From Streptomyces viridochromogenes (GTDB lineage Bacteria > Actinomycetota > Actinomycetes > Streptomycetales > Streptomycetaceae): a stretch of DNA of 50,339 nt. Location of the stretch: the NCBI RefSeq assembly GCF_001270495.1, contig NZ_LGUR01000239.1:1-50339 (forward strand), read 5' to 3'. This document shows, in pieces, positions 41,010-50,339 of the stretch. Both the position numbers and the translations under genes were made by a program. The stretch's first letter is position 1, and the number at the start of each line of letters is the position of its first letter. Below the pieces are notes generated by a model. The model did not search any database, had not been told where the DNA came from, and was given only the letters and a program-made list of their open reading frames with translations.

Positions 41010-43085
41010 ATGACCAGCGCGAGTCACCGCGGTGCACGTGCCCCCGACGCGACCGGCGAAACGCCGGATCGGGGCGCTTCCGCGGTCGGGCATGCGGGGG
41101 TCTTCCAGGAACTGCTCCCGCTCGCGCTGTGGGTGATCGACGCGGACGGGCGCCTGGTGCAGTGGTCGCTCGCCGCGCAGGACCTGCTCGGTCACACGTC
41201 GGAGGAGATGGTGGGCCAGGAGGCCGACCGCGTCCTCGTGCCCGAGGGGAACCGGGAGCTGGCCGACCGGCTCACCCGGACGGTTCGGTCGGGTGCCGCG
41301 GTGGTGGCACGGCTGCCGGTCCGGCACCGCGACGGGACCCTGGTCGAGATGGAGATGTGGATCTGTCCGGTCGCGGATGCGCGGGGGCGGACGGGTGTGC
41401 TGGCCATCGCCGCGGAGACCTCCGCGGTGGAGCAGATGCGGGATGCGCTGGCCGCGCTGGAGGGCCTGTTCACCCAGTCCCCGATCGGCCTGGCCATGCT
41501 CGGCCCCGACCTGCGCTTCCTGCGGGTCAACGACGCTCTGTCCCGGATCGACGGCGTCCCCGTGGCCGAACACGTCGGCAGACGCGTGACCGAGGTCGCC
41601 CCCGGCGCCGGCGCGCTGGAGTCGGTGATGCGGCAGGTCCTGGACCGGGGTGAGCCGGTGGTCGACTTCCGCTACACCTCCGGCGCGTCGGACCCGCAAC
41701 GGACCCGGACGTGGTCCTGCTCCTACGCCCCCTTGCTCGGCGGGGCCGGCCAGCGGGTGGGCGTGATCGCTTCGCTGATCGACGTCACGGAGGGGCAGCG
41801 GGCCCATCTGGAGGCGGAGCGGGCGCGGGAGCGTCTCGCGCTGCTGGCGGAGGCGGGCACCCAGATGGGTTCCACCCTGGATCTGACGCAGACGGCGCGG
41901 GAGGTGGTCCGCGTCCTGGTGCCCCGGCTGGCCGACTCCGCCGACGTGCAGTTGCTGGAGGAGGCGATGGCCCCGGACGAGACCGCCGCGTCCGCGCACG
42001 GGGTGGTCCGCCGCGCCGCGGTGACCTTCACCGATCCGGCCGCGCCCGCCGACCATCTCGCGGTCGGCATGACCCTTCAGGTGCCGCCCGGCTCGGTGTA
42101 CGAGCAGGTCATCACCGCGGGGCGGCCCTTGAACCTCTACCTGAGCGACATCGGCCGGCTGATCCCCGCCCGCGGCACCGACCGGCTGCGCGAGTTCCTG
42201 TACGACCGTGTGGGCTCGGCGCGTCTGGTGCCGCTGGTGGCCCGCGGCACCGTGCTCGGCGCGGTGGTGGTCACCCGGACCCGCGAGCGGGAGCCCTTCG
42301 ACGACCAGGACACGCTGCTGATCGACGAGCTGGTCGCGCGGGCGGCACTCAACATCGACAACGCGCGCATGTACAGCCGGGAACGCGACGCCGCGCTCAC
42401 CCTCCAGCGCAGCCTGATGAACCCCCTCCTGCCCACCGTCAGCGGACTGGAGCTCACCGGGCGATATCTGCCGGCGGGCGATCACGAGGTCGGCGGCGAC
42501 TGGTTCGATGCCATCGCCCTGTCGGGCGACCGGACCGCCCTGGTGATCGGGGACGTGATGGGGCACGGCATCCACGCGGCGGCGGTCATGGGGCAGCTGC
42601 GCACCGCGGTACGGACCCTGGCGCGCCGGGGCACCGCACCCGACGAGGTGCTGCGCGCCCTGGACGCCGCCGTGGCGGACCTGGGCGACAACGAGATGGC
42701 CACCTGCCTGTACGCCGTACATGATCCGGCCACCGGCCACTGCCTGATCGCCAGGGCGGGCCACCCGCCCCCGGTGGTCGCCGACGAGCGCGGAACGGTC
42801 GCCTTTCTGGACGGACCCGCCGGCCCGCCCCTGGGCGTGGGCCGGCAGGACTGCGAGGTCCAGCGGGTGGTCCTGCCGCCGCACAGCCTGTTCGTGACCT
42901 ACACCGACGGTCTGATCGAGACCCGGGGCACGGACCTCGACCAGGGCATGCGCCGTCTGGCCCAAGCGCTGCGGCACCCCGGTCGTCCGCTGGACCGGAT
43001 CTGCGACGACCTGCTGGCCCATGTCATGCCCGACGTCGCGGACGACGACGTGGCGGTGCTCCTCGCCCGGACACTGCCCCGGTGA
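41010..43085 (+). CDS. PAS-PAS-GAF-SpoIIE protein phosphatase
   Basis: A 691-residue cytosolic regulatory phosphatase. A first PAS domain (about 30-125; LLPLALWVIDADGRLVQWS) and a second (about 145-255; FTQSPIGLAMLGPDLRFLRVNDAL) precede a GAF domain (about 275-445) and a C-terminal SpoIIE/PP2C domain (about 470-690) with metal-binding GGDWFDAIALS, GDVMGHGIHAA, RAGHPPP and TDGLIE. Such proteins dephosphorylate anti-anti-sigma factors after sensing a ligand. The ATG at 41010 has GAGGTG upstream. Unlike the next gene it has no ATPase domain. The pair probably arose by duplication. Confidence 0.92.
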   Translation: MTSASHRGARAPDATGETPDRGASAVGHAGVFQELLPLALWVIDADGRLVQWSLAAQDLLGHTSEEMVGQEADRVLVPEGNRELADRLTRTVRSGAAVVARLPVRHRDGTLVEMEMWICPVADARGRTGVLAIAAETSAVEQMRDALAALEGLFTQSPIGLAMLGPDLRFLRVNDALSRIDGVPVAEHVGRRVTEVAPGAGALESVMRQVLDRGEPVVDFRYTSGASDPQRTRTWSCSYAPLLGGAGQRVGVIASLIDVTEGQRAHLEAERARERLALLAEAGTQMGSTLDLTQTAREVVRVLVPRLADSADVQLLEEAMAPDETAASAHGVVRRAAVTFTDPAAPADHLAVGMTLQVPPGSVYEQVITAGRPLNLYLSDIGRLIPARGTDRLREFLYDRVGSARLVPLVARGTVLGAVVVTRTREREPFDDQDTLLIDELVARAALNIDNARMYSRERDAALTLQRSLMNPLLPTVSGLELTGRYLPAGDHEVGGDWFDAIALSGDRTALVIGDVMGHGIHAAAVMGQLRTAVRTLARRGTAPDEVLRALDAAVADLGDNEMATCLYAVHDPATGHCLIARAGHPPPVVADERGTVAFLDGPAGPPLGVGRQDCEVQRVVLPPHSLFVTYTDGLIETRGTDLDQGMRRLAQALRHPGRPLDRICDDLLAHVMPDVADDDVAVLLARTLPR

Positions 43086-43265
43086 GCCCGGACGCCGGGC
43101 CGTCGGTCGCCTCCGGCGGAGCGTCCCGTGCGCGACGACGAAGCGCACCGTGCCCGCACGGCCGATACTGGGGGTGAGCCGCTGCACAGCCCGGCGATCG
43201 GAAGGGTACGAGCGCCCCGGGGCACCGCACCACGGGCCCCGCCGACAGCGCGAGATGGGTGGGCG

Positions 43266-45713
43266 ATGCGCAACACATCCCCGAAGACGCTCAGCGAGAG
43301 CCCGGAGGACCCGTTCTCGGTCCACCAGTCCGCGTCCGCCGTTCTGGACGAGGGCGGAAGGATCGTCGCCTGGAGCGACCAGGCCACCGCGCTCCTCGGG
43401 CACGGACCCGACGAGGTGCTGGGCCGGCCTGTGCGCGAGACCCTCGTCGAGCCACGGGACCAGGGCCTGATCGACGAGGCGACCGCCGCGTGTCTGCGGG
43501 ACGGCGGCTGGTTCGGGCTGCTGCCGGTCCGGCACCGGGCGGGCCACCGCGTGTACGTGGGGTTCAGGGCCCGGCGGGTGCGGCGGCTGGACTCGACCGT
43601 CGAGTGGCTCCTCGTGGGCTCGCTCGCCGAGGACATCATCCAGTGGGACATCGACCGGGCGGTGCTGGACGGCTTCTTCCTCCGGTCCCCGGTCGGCGTC
43701 ACGGTGCTCGGTCCGGACCTGCGGATCCTGCGCGTGAACCGGGCGATCGCACGGTTCGGCGGGCTGCCGACGGAGGCGTACCGCGGGCTGCGCACGGCCG
43801 ATTTCCTGCTCGGCCCCGACACGGAGCTGATCGAGGACCGGCTCCGCGGGGTGCTGGAGACGGGCCGGCCCCTGATCTTCGCCGAGCAGACCTGCCGGTT
43901 GCTGCGGGACCCCGCCAAGGAACTGATCGTTTCCGTGTCCGCCTTCCGCATGCAGGACCGGTCCGGCAGGGTGCTGGGCGTCACCGAGATCATCGAGGAC
44001 GTCACCGACCGCCATCGGGCCCGTCGGCGGCTCGCGCTGCTGAACGAGGCCGGCGCCCGGATCGGGAGCACCCTGGACGTGGCCAGGACGGCCCGCGAGC
44101 TGGCCGAGGCGGCGGTTCCCGCGCTCGCCGACGCCCTCTCGGTGGACCTGCTGGAACCCGTGCCGCGCGGAGAGGAGCCGGCCCCCGGCGCCAGGGGCCC
44201 CTTGCGCAGGATGGCGGTGCGCAGCATCCGGCCCGAGGCGCTGACGGTGATGCATCCCGAGGGCCATCTGTTCTTCTTCCCCGACGAGACCGCGCCGTCC
44301 CGCTGCCTGGTCGAGCGGCGTCCGATCCTCGACCCCTTCCTGGAGGACACCCGCGGCTGGTTCTCGACCGAGCCGGAACGGGCCGAGAAGGCCCTCGCGA
44401 TCGGGGTCCACTCCCTGATGGCGGTGCCGCTGGCCGCGCGCGGTGTCGTCCTCGGCCTGGTCTGCCTGTGGCGCTCGCAGCGGTCGGAGCCGTTCGAGGA
44501 GGACGACCTCACCCTGGCGGAGGAGTTCGCGGCGCGGGCCGCGGTCTGTATCGACAACGCCCGTCGCTACACCCAGCAGCACAACGCCGCCGAGGCACTC
44601 CAGCGCAGCCTGTTGCCGAGTGAGGTGCCCGAGCATCCGGCGGTCGAGACGGCGTATCGCTACCTGCCCGCGCATGCCTCCACCGGGGTCGGCGGCGACT
44701 GGTTCGACGTCATCCCGCTGTCGGGGCTGCGCGTCGCGCTGGTCGTCGGGGACGTCGTCGGCCACGGCATGCACGCCTCGGCGACCATGGGCAGGCTGCG
44801 TGCCGCCGTGCGGACCCTGGCCCACCTGGACCTGGCCCCCGACGAGGTTCTCGCCCGGCTGGACGACCTGGTGGACGAGTTGGCCACCGAACAGCGTCAG
44901 GCCAGCGGCAACACCCCCCAGATCGTGGGCGCGACCTGTCTGTACGCGATCTACGATCCGGTCTCGCGGCACTGTGCCATGGCTCGGGCGGGCCACCCGC
45001 CGCCGACCGTGCTGCGCCCGGACGGCCGGGTCCGCCCGGTCGACGTCCCCGCCGGACCACCGCTCGGCGTGGGCGGGCTGCCGTTCGAGACGGCCGAGCT
45101 CGAACTGGACGAGGACAGTCTGATCGCCCTGTACAGCGACGGCCTCCTGCTGGCCGACCACCGCGACATCGACCAGGGCCTGACTCTCCTGCGCTCCACG
45201 CTGACCGGCCCCTCCCACTCACTGGAGCAGACCTGCAAGGCGGTGGAGGACGCGATGCTGCCCGACCGGGCCGTCGACGACGTCACGCTGCTGCTGGGCC
45301 GGACCCGGGTGCTGGCGGCGGAGAACGTGGCCACCTGGCAGCTGTCGGCCGAGCCCACAGCGGCCGGCCGGGCCCGGACACTCGTACGGGAACGGCTGGC
45401 CGAGTGGGGGTTGGACGAGTTCGCCTTCACCACCGAACTGATCGTGAGCGAACTGGTCACGAACGCCTACCGGTACGCGGGCGGCCCCGTCCTGCTACGA
45501 CTGATCCGGGACGGCCGACTCATCTGCGAGGTCTCCGACACCAGCAGCACCTCCCCCCACCTGCGCCAGGCCCGCGGCACCGACGAGGGCGGGCGCGGCC
45601 TGTTCCTGGTGGCCCAGCTGTCCGAGCGCTGGGGCACCCGCTACGGCCGCAACCGCAAGACCATCTGGGCCGAGCAACCGCTGGCGGCGCAACCGGGGGA
45701 ACCAGGCGCCTGA
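43266..45713 (+). CDS. PAS-PAS-GAF-SpoIIE phosphatase with C-terminal HATPase kinase domain
   Basis: An 815-residue protein with the same PAS-PAS-GAF-SpoIIE order as its neighbour. SpoIIE motifs are GGDWFDVIPLS, GDVVGHGMHAS, RAGHPPP and YSDGLL. A histidine kinase-like ATPase of about 130 residues is added at the end (N-box ELIVSELVTNAYRYAGGP, G2 DEGGRGLFLVAQLSERWG), similar to RsbW-type anti-sigma kinases. One polypeptide could thus both phosphorylate and dephosphorylate an anti-sigma antagonist. ATG 43266 is the likely start, 180 bp after the previous stop; the frame is open further upstream but without PAS-like sequence. It ends 27 bp before the convergent membrane protein. Confidence 0.92.
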   Translation: MRNTSPKTLSESPEDPFSVHQSASAVLDEGGRIVAWSDQATALLGHGPDEVLGRPVRETLVEPRDQGLIDEATAACLRDGGWFGLLPVRHRAGHRVYVGFRARRVRRLDSTVEWLLVGSLAEDIIQWDIDRAVLDGFFLRSPVGVTVLGPDLRILRVNRAIARFGGLPTEAYRGLRTADFLLGPDTELIEDRLRGVLETGRPLIFAEQTCRLLRDPAKELIVSVSAFRMQDRSGRVLGVTEIIEDVTDRHRARRRLALLNEAGARIGSTLDVARTARELAEAAVPALADALSVDLLEPVPRGEEPAPGARGPLRRMAVRSIRPEALTVMHPEGHLFFFPDETAPSRCLVERRPILDPFLEDTRGWFSTEPERAEKALAIGVHSLMAVPLAARGVVLGLVCLWRSQRSEPFEEDDLTLAEEFAARAAVCIDNARRYTQQHNAAEALQRSLLPSEVPEHPAVETAYRYLPAHASTGVGGDWFDVIPLSGLRVALVVGDVVGHGMHASATMGRLRAAVRTLAHLDLAPDEVLARLDDLVDELATEQRQASGNTPQIVGATCLYAIYDPVSRHCAMARAGHPPPTVLRPDGRVRPVDVPAGPPLGVGGLPFETAELELDEDSLIALYSDGLLLADHRDIDQGLTLLRSTLTGPSHSLEQTCKAVEDAMLPDRAVDDVTLLLGRTRVLAAENVATWQLSAEPTAAGRARTLVRERLAEWGLDEFAFTTELIVSELVTNAYRYAGGPVLLRLIRDGRLICEVSDTSSTSPHLRQARGTDEGGRGLFLVAQLSERWGTRYGRNRKTIWAEQPLAAQPGEPGA

Positions 45714-45740
45714 CCTCCCGTCAGCAGCGAGGCCCCACAC

Positions 45741-46475
45741 TCACACCCCGGCGCTGACGCCCCGAGCAGCCGCCGCGTCCGACGTCACCTCCGCCTCCGA
45801 CTTGGCCTCCGCGATGACCATCGCCGCCATCGGACCGGCGCCCAGCGCGCCGCCGACCAGGAAGCCCAGACCCATGGCGACGACCATGATCACGTTGCCG
45901 AGCCACACCATGGTGTCGACCGGCAGCGTGTACGCCCCCACGACCCGCACCACGCACTCCGTGAGCAGGACGACACCCCACACCAGCGAGAACATCCGCT
46001 CGGCCCGCCGAAACCGTGCCGAACCGGCGTGCAGTCGCGCCCAGGCGGCCTCCCGGCCCGGGTCCCCCTTCACCACCCAGGGCTTCATACCGGCGGTCAT
46101 CATCGGCTTGCCGAGCACCACGGACACGATGATCCCGATCCCGATCGTGCTGCTGACCGCGCTGTCCTTGGCAACCATCAACCGCGGGTCACCGGCCACG
46201 AAGCCGAGCAGCAGTGACACGACGTTCACGAAGAGGATGAGGGTGGCGAGCCCGTTGACCTCGCGTGACCTCACCACACCCCACCCGGTCCGCACCGCCG
46301 GCACGACACTGCTCAGGCCGAGCGCCATCACCGTGCTCGTCCCGAACGCGTTCCTCAGGAGGTAGTACGCCCCGAGGGGCACCGCGACATCGATGAGCAG
46401 CGGCGCGAAGTTCCGCAGCAGCCGGCTTCTGTCGGTGGCACTTCCCCTGGTGGTGGTCCCCGTGTTCGTCGTCAT
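45741..46475 (-). CDS. VC0807-like multi-pass membrane protein
   Basis: A 244-residue integral membrane protein with about six hydrophobic helices, for example [54 protein letters not shown] and [20 protein letters not shown]. The pattern resembles the VC0807/septation protein A-like family, whose function is not established. The ATG at 46475 is chosen over an upstream GTG that would lie inside the preceding gene. The start overlaps the glycosyltransferase stop by 4 bp, so it may be co-translated with it. Confidence 0.8.
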   Translation of the reverse strand: MTTNTGTTTRGSATDRSRLLRNFAPLLIDVAVPLGAYYLLRNAFGTSTVMALGLSSVVPAVRTGWGVVRSREVNGLATLILFVNVVSLLLGFVAGDPRLMVAKDSAVSSTIGIGIIVSVVLGKPMMTAGMKPWVVKGDPGREAAWARLHAGSARFRRAERMFSLVWGVVLLTECVVRVVGAYTLPVDTMVWLGNVIMVVAMGLGFLVGGALGAGPMAAMVIAEAKSEAEVTSDAAAARGVSAGV

Positions 46476-47854
46476 GCACCCAGCTTCGCGGCCGCCACCG
46501 GGTCGCCGGTAGAAACGATCGTCCGGCCCTCGACATGACAAATGTCAGGGCGCCCGGGCAGGTTGCGGAGCCTGCGCTCGTGCAGGGCGTCGGCGTACAC
46601 GCGCGCGGTCGTCGCCGCGGCCGTCTCCCAGCCGAAGGAGCGGGCGTGCCGGGCGGCTGCCTCGCCCATCCGGGTCGAGCGTCCGGGGTCGTCGGCGAAG
46701 CCGGACAGGGCGTCCGCGTAGTCCACCGGATCGTGCCCTGGTACGAGAGCGCCGCTCACCCCGTCCCGCACCGCCACGGCCAGACCGCCGACTTCGGCGG
46801 CGATCACCGGGGTGCCGCAGGCCTGCGCCTCGACGGCCACCAGGCCGAAGGACTCGCTGTAGGAGGGCATGACCAGGACGGTCGCCGCCCGGTACCAGTC
46901 GGCGAGCTGGTCCTGTTCGACCGGCGGCCGGAACAGCACCACGTCGGAGATGCCGAGGCAGGCCGCCAGCTTCTGGAGCCCTTCCGGCCTGGCCAGGCCG
47001 CTGCCGCTGGGCCCGCCCACGACCGGCACCACGATCCGCTCACGCAGCCGCGGCCGCCGCTCCAACAGCCGCGCCACCGCGCGCAGCAGGACGTCCGGCG
47101 CCTTCAACGGCTGTATGCGGCCCACGAACAGCGGTATGAGCGCGTCCTGCGGCAGTCCGAGGCGGGACCGGGCCGCGGCCCGGCCGGCCTCGACACCGGA
47201 GACGTCGAGGCGGAAGCGGTCCAGGTTGACGCCGGGGTGGACGACGGCGACCCGGCCGGCGTCGGCGTCGTAGTGCAGGAGCAGTTCCTCGCTTTCCTTC
47301 TCGGTGTTCGCTATCAACCGGTCGGCGGCCCGTACGACTTGTGTCTCGCCGATGACGCGGGCGGTGGGCTCGGGGGTGTCGCCCGCGGCGAGGGAGGCGT
47401 TCTTGACCTTGGCCATGGTGTGCATGGTGTGGACGAGCGGGACGCCCCAGCGCTGGGCGGCCAGGCGGCCGACGTGACCGGAGAGCCAGTAGTGGGAGTG
47501 GACCAGGTCGTAGTGGCCGGGGCGGTGGCCGGCCCAGGCCTGGGTCATGCCGTGGGTGAAGGCGCACAGGTGGGCGGGGAGTTCCTCCTTGGCCAGGCCC
47601 TCGTAGGGCCCGGCGTCCACGTGCCGTACCAGGACGCCGGGGGCGAGTTCGACGACCGGTGGGAGCGCGGCGGAGGTCGCCCGCGTGAAGATGTCCACTT
47701 CGATGCCGGTGGCGGCGAGTCGCCTGGCGAGCTCGACGATGTAGACGTTCATCCCGCCCGCGTCGCCGGTGCCGGGCTGGTGCAGCGGTGAGGTGTGCAC
47801 GCTGAGCATCGCGACACGGCGGGGCCCTTGGAGACGGGTCACGTGGCGGCTCAC
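46472..47854 (-). CDS. mshA: MshA-type D-inositol-3-phosphate glycosyltransferase
   Basis: A 460-residue GT4-family glycosyltransferase. The N-terminus [35 protein letters not shown] is the MshA signature. [14 protein letters not shown] and the C-terminal nucleotide-sugar block [22 protein letters not shown] agree. MshA transfers GlcNAc from UDP-GlcNAc to inositol-3-phosphate, the first step of mycothiol synthesis. The GTG at 47854 overlaps the fdhD stop (GTGA); GTG 47842 is a shorter alternative with a GAGG further upstream. Its place beside fdhD rather than mycothiol genes leaves open that it is a second MshA-like copy. The overlap implies an fdhD-mshA-VC0807 operon. Confidence 0.85.
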   Translation of the reverse strand: MSRHVTRLQGPRRVAMLSVHTSPLHQPGTGDAGGMNVYIVELARRLAATGIEVDIFTRATSAALPPVVELAPGVLVRHVDAGPYEGLAKEELPAHLCAFTHGMTQAWAGHRPGHYDLVHSHYWLSGHVGRLAAQRWGVPLVHTMHTMAKVKNASLAAGDTPEPTARVIGETQVVRAADRLIANTEKESEELLLHYDADAGRVAVVHPGVNLDRFRLDVSGVEAGRAAARSRLGLPQDALIPLFVGRIQPLKAPDVLLRAVARLLERRPRLRERIVVPVVGGPSGSGLARPEGLQKLAACLGISDVVLFRPPVEQDQLADWYRAATVLVMPSYSESFGLVAVEAQACGTPVIAAEVGGLAVAVRDGVSGALVPGHDPVDYADALSGFADDPGRSTRMGEAAARHARSFGWETAAATTARVYADALHERRLRNLPGRPDICHVEGRTIVSTGDPVAAAKLGA

Positions 47855-48711
47855 CTCGCCGGCGCTCCGGCCGTGGCCCCGGCCTCCAGGCCGAGGCGCC
47901 GCTCGCCCGCGTACACGTTCATGGAGCCGCCGCGCAGGAAGCCGACGAGGGTGAGCCCGGTCTCCGCCGCCAGGTCCACCGCGAGGGACGACGGTGCGGA
48001 GACCGCGGCCAGCACCGGGATGCCTGCCATGACCGCCTTCTGCGCCAGTTCGAACGACGCCCGCCCGGACACCAGCAGAACGGTGCGGGACAGCGGCAGT
48101 TCGCCGGACCGCAGCGCGCGGCCGATCAGCTTGTCGACGGCGTTGTGCCGGCCCACGTCCTCCCGCAGGTCCAGCAGTTCGCCCTCGGGTGAGAACAGCG
48201 CGGCGGCATGCAGGCCACCGGTCCGGTCGAACACCCGCTGCGCGGCCCGCAGTCGGTCGGGCAGGATCGCCAGCAGTTCGGGGGCGACCCGGACCGGGGG
48301 TGTGTCGGCGATCGGCCACCACGCGGTGGTCCGTACGGCGTCCAGGCTCGCCTTCCCGCACAGGCCGCACGACGACGTGGTGTACACGTTCCGTTCCAGC
48401 GTGATGTCGGGCACGGGCACGCCGGGGGCGAGCCGCACGTCGACCACGTTGTACGTGTTCGAGCCGTCCTCCGTGGCGCCCGCGCAGTACACGATGTTCG
48501 CCACGTCCGTGGCCCGGCCCACGACGCCCTCGCTCACCAGGAAGCCCGCGGCGAGTGCGAAGTCGTCTCCGGGTGTGCGCATGGTGATCGCCAGTGGCCT
48601 GCCGTTCAGCCGGATCTCCAGGGGCTCCTCCGCGACCAGCGTGTCCGGCCGCGTGCTCACCGCCCCGTCCCGCACCCGGACCACACGCCGTCGCTCGGTC
48701 ACCCGTCCCAT
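47851..48711 (-). CDS. fdhD: Formate dehydrogenase accessory sulfurtransferase FdhD
   Basis: A 286-residue FdhD protein, which passes sulfur from a cysteine desulfurase to the molybdenum cofactor of formate dehydrogenase. The essential CxxC pair is in [15 protein letters not shown]. Other family blocks are [20 protein letters not shown] and [18 protein letters not shown], and [16 protein letters not shown] closes the cofactor-binding part. Length is normal. The stop overlaps the GTG of the glycosyltransferase gene. No formate dehydrogenase structural gene is within the window. Confidence 0.95.
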   Translation of the reverse strand: MGRVTERRRVVRVRDGAVSTRPDTLVAEEPLEIRLNGRPLAITMRTPGDDFALAAGFLVSEGVVGRATDVANIVYCAGATEDGSNTYNVVDVRLAPGVPVPDITLERNVYTTSSCGLCGKASLDAVRTTAWWPIADTPPVRVAPELLAILPDRLRAAQRVFDRTGGLHAAALFSPEGELLDLREDVGRHNAVDKLIGRALRSGELPLSRTVLLVSGRASFELAQKAVMAGIPVLAAVSAPSSLAVDLAAETGLTLVGFLRGGSMNVYAGERRLGLEAGATAGAPAR

Positions 48712-48757
48712 GGGCTCACTCCTGGTTCTGTCGGTGGAGGACTCACCGCCCGCCCGC

Positions 48758-50140
<1,383 letters not shown>

Positions 50141-50214
50141 GCCATACTCCGTGGGGCTGACGAGGCGTGCCGAGCAGGTCACGGCACACCCCTGGGGCGG
50201 TTGTCGATCAGGTT

Positions 50215-50339
50215 CTAGAGGCCGGGGTACAGCGGGTGCCTGTCGGCCAGGGCCTTGACCCGGGCCTTGAGGGCGTCCGCGTCGTAGGTCGGCTTGAGCG
50301 TCTCGGCGATGACGTCCGCGACCTCGGCGAAGTCCTCGG
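50215..50339 (-). CDS. glyA: Serine hydroxymethyltransferase, C-terminus (partial)
   Basis: The last 41 codons of a minus-strand gene enter at the right edge and end at TAG 50215-50217. The peptide reads [19 protein letters not shown], then [10 protein letters not shown] at the end, the usual C-terminus of actinobacterial GlyA. The enzyme interconverts serine and glycine with tetrahydrofolate. Its position directly upstream of sdaA on the same strand supports the call. Confidence 0.8.
   Translation of the reverse strand, partial: EDFAEVADVIAETLKPTYDADALKARVKALADRHPLYPGL

Noticed and set aside
40983..45218. Minus-strand open frame of 1411 codons
   Set aside because: It lies opposite two phosphatase genes with recognisable domains. 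Its translation is low-complexity (Gly, Arg, Val, Asp, Gln-rich), a shadow of high GC.
50141..50214. Glycine or other riboswitch between glyA and sdaA
   Set aside because: The gap is 74 nt and shows no aptamer-like paired elements. The genes look like one operon.

Overview
The window is high-GC actinobacterial DNA and looks like Streptomyces. GC-rich third codon positions run throughout, and GTG/TTG starts and 4-bp start/stop overlaps are common. Secreted enzymes carry CBM2 modules. There are CebR-type and DmdR-type operator sequences, multi-domain PAS/GAF/SpoIIE phosphatases, a sigma factor with a membrane-tethered tail, and an MshA-type glycosyltransferase. I see no rRNA, tRNA, CRISPR array, insertion sequence or prophage gene.

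Layout, left to right. (1) 1-5.4 kb: the start of a secreted protein, a LysR regulator, a long-form glyceraldehyde-3-phosphate dehydrogenase, and a coupled pair (metal-dependent cyclase plus ThDP enzyme) that resembles isatin-type degradation. (2) 5.4-8.4 kb: a polysaccharide operon behind a perfect CebR-box sequence, encoding a CE3-like esterase with CBM2 and a GH5 mannanase with FN3 and CBM2. (3) 8.4-11.7 kb: a siderophore-iron ABC importer (lipoprotein and two permeases, no ATPase) behind an iron box. (4) 11.7-15.9 kb: an EF-hand protein, an MHS-family transporter coupled to a secreted alpha/beta hydrolase, and a PaaX regulator. (5) 15.9-17.6 kb: a sigma factor, HxxxCxxC motif, transmembrane helix and CAP domain in one polypeptide. 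(6) 17.9-25.5 kb: a compact divergent six-gene cluster (DUF1152-like protein, HemN-type radical SAM enzyme, two ATP-grasp ligases, MFS transporter, FemAB/GNAT-like acyltransferase). It is the best candidate for an undescribed small-molecule pathway.

(7) 25.5-29.3 kb: a GH30 galactanase-like gene with a frameshifted C-terminus, diverging from a small secreted HExxH protein that has a strong promoter and a LacI-type palindrome. (8) 29.4-30.7 kb: an uncharacterised protein and a NUDIX hydrolase. (9) 30.8-36.6 kb: a hydroxyproline catabolic locus (three-subunit D-hydroxyproline dehydrogenase, deaminase, 2-epimerase, GntR regulator). A shared palindromic motif precedes all three of its presumed promoters. 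(10) 36.8-50.3 kb: a secreted protein, pyruvate carboxylase, two tandem SpoIIE-type phosphatases, a VC0807-like membrane protein, an MshA-like glycosyltransferase, FdhD, L-serine ammonia-lyase and the 3' end of glyA.

Several parts fit together by function. The esterase and mannanase would deacetylate and cut mannan under cello-oligosaccharide control. The hydroxyproline genes carry trans-4-hydroxy-L-proline to alpha-ketoglutarate semialdehyde. GlyA and SdaA link glycine, serine and pyruvate. The six-gene cluster has the ligase/radical SAM/acyltransferase/exporter make-up expected for a modified small peptide or amino-acid conjugate, but its product cannot be read from sequence.
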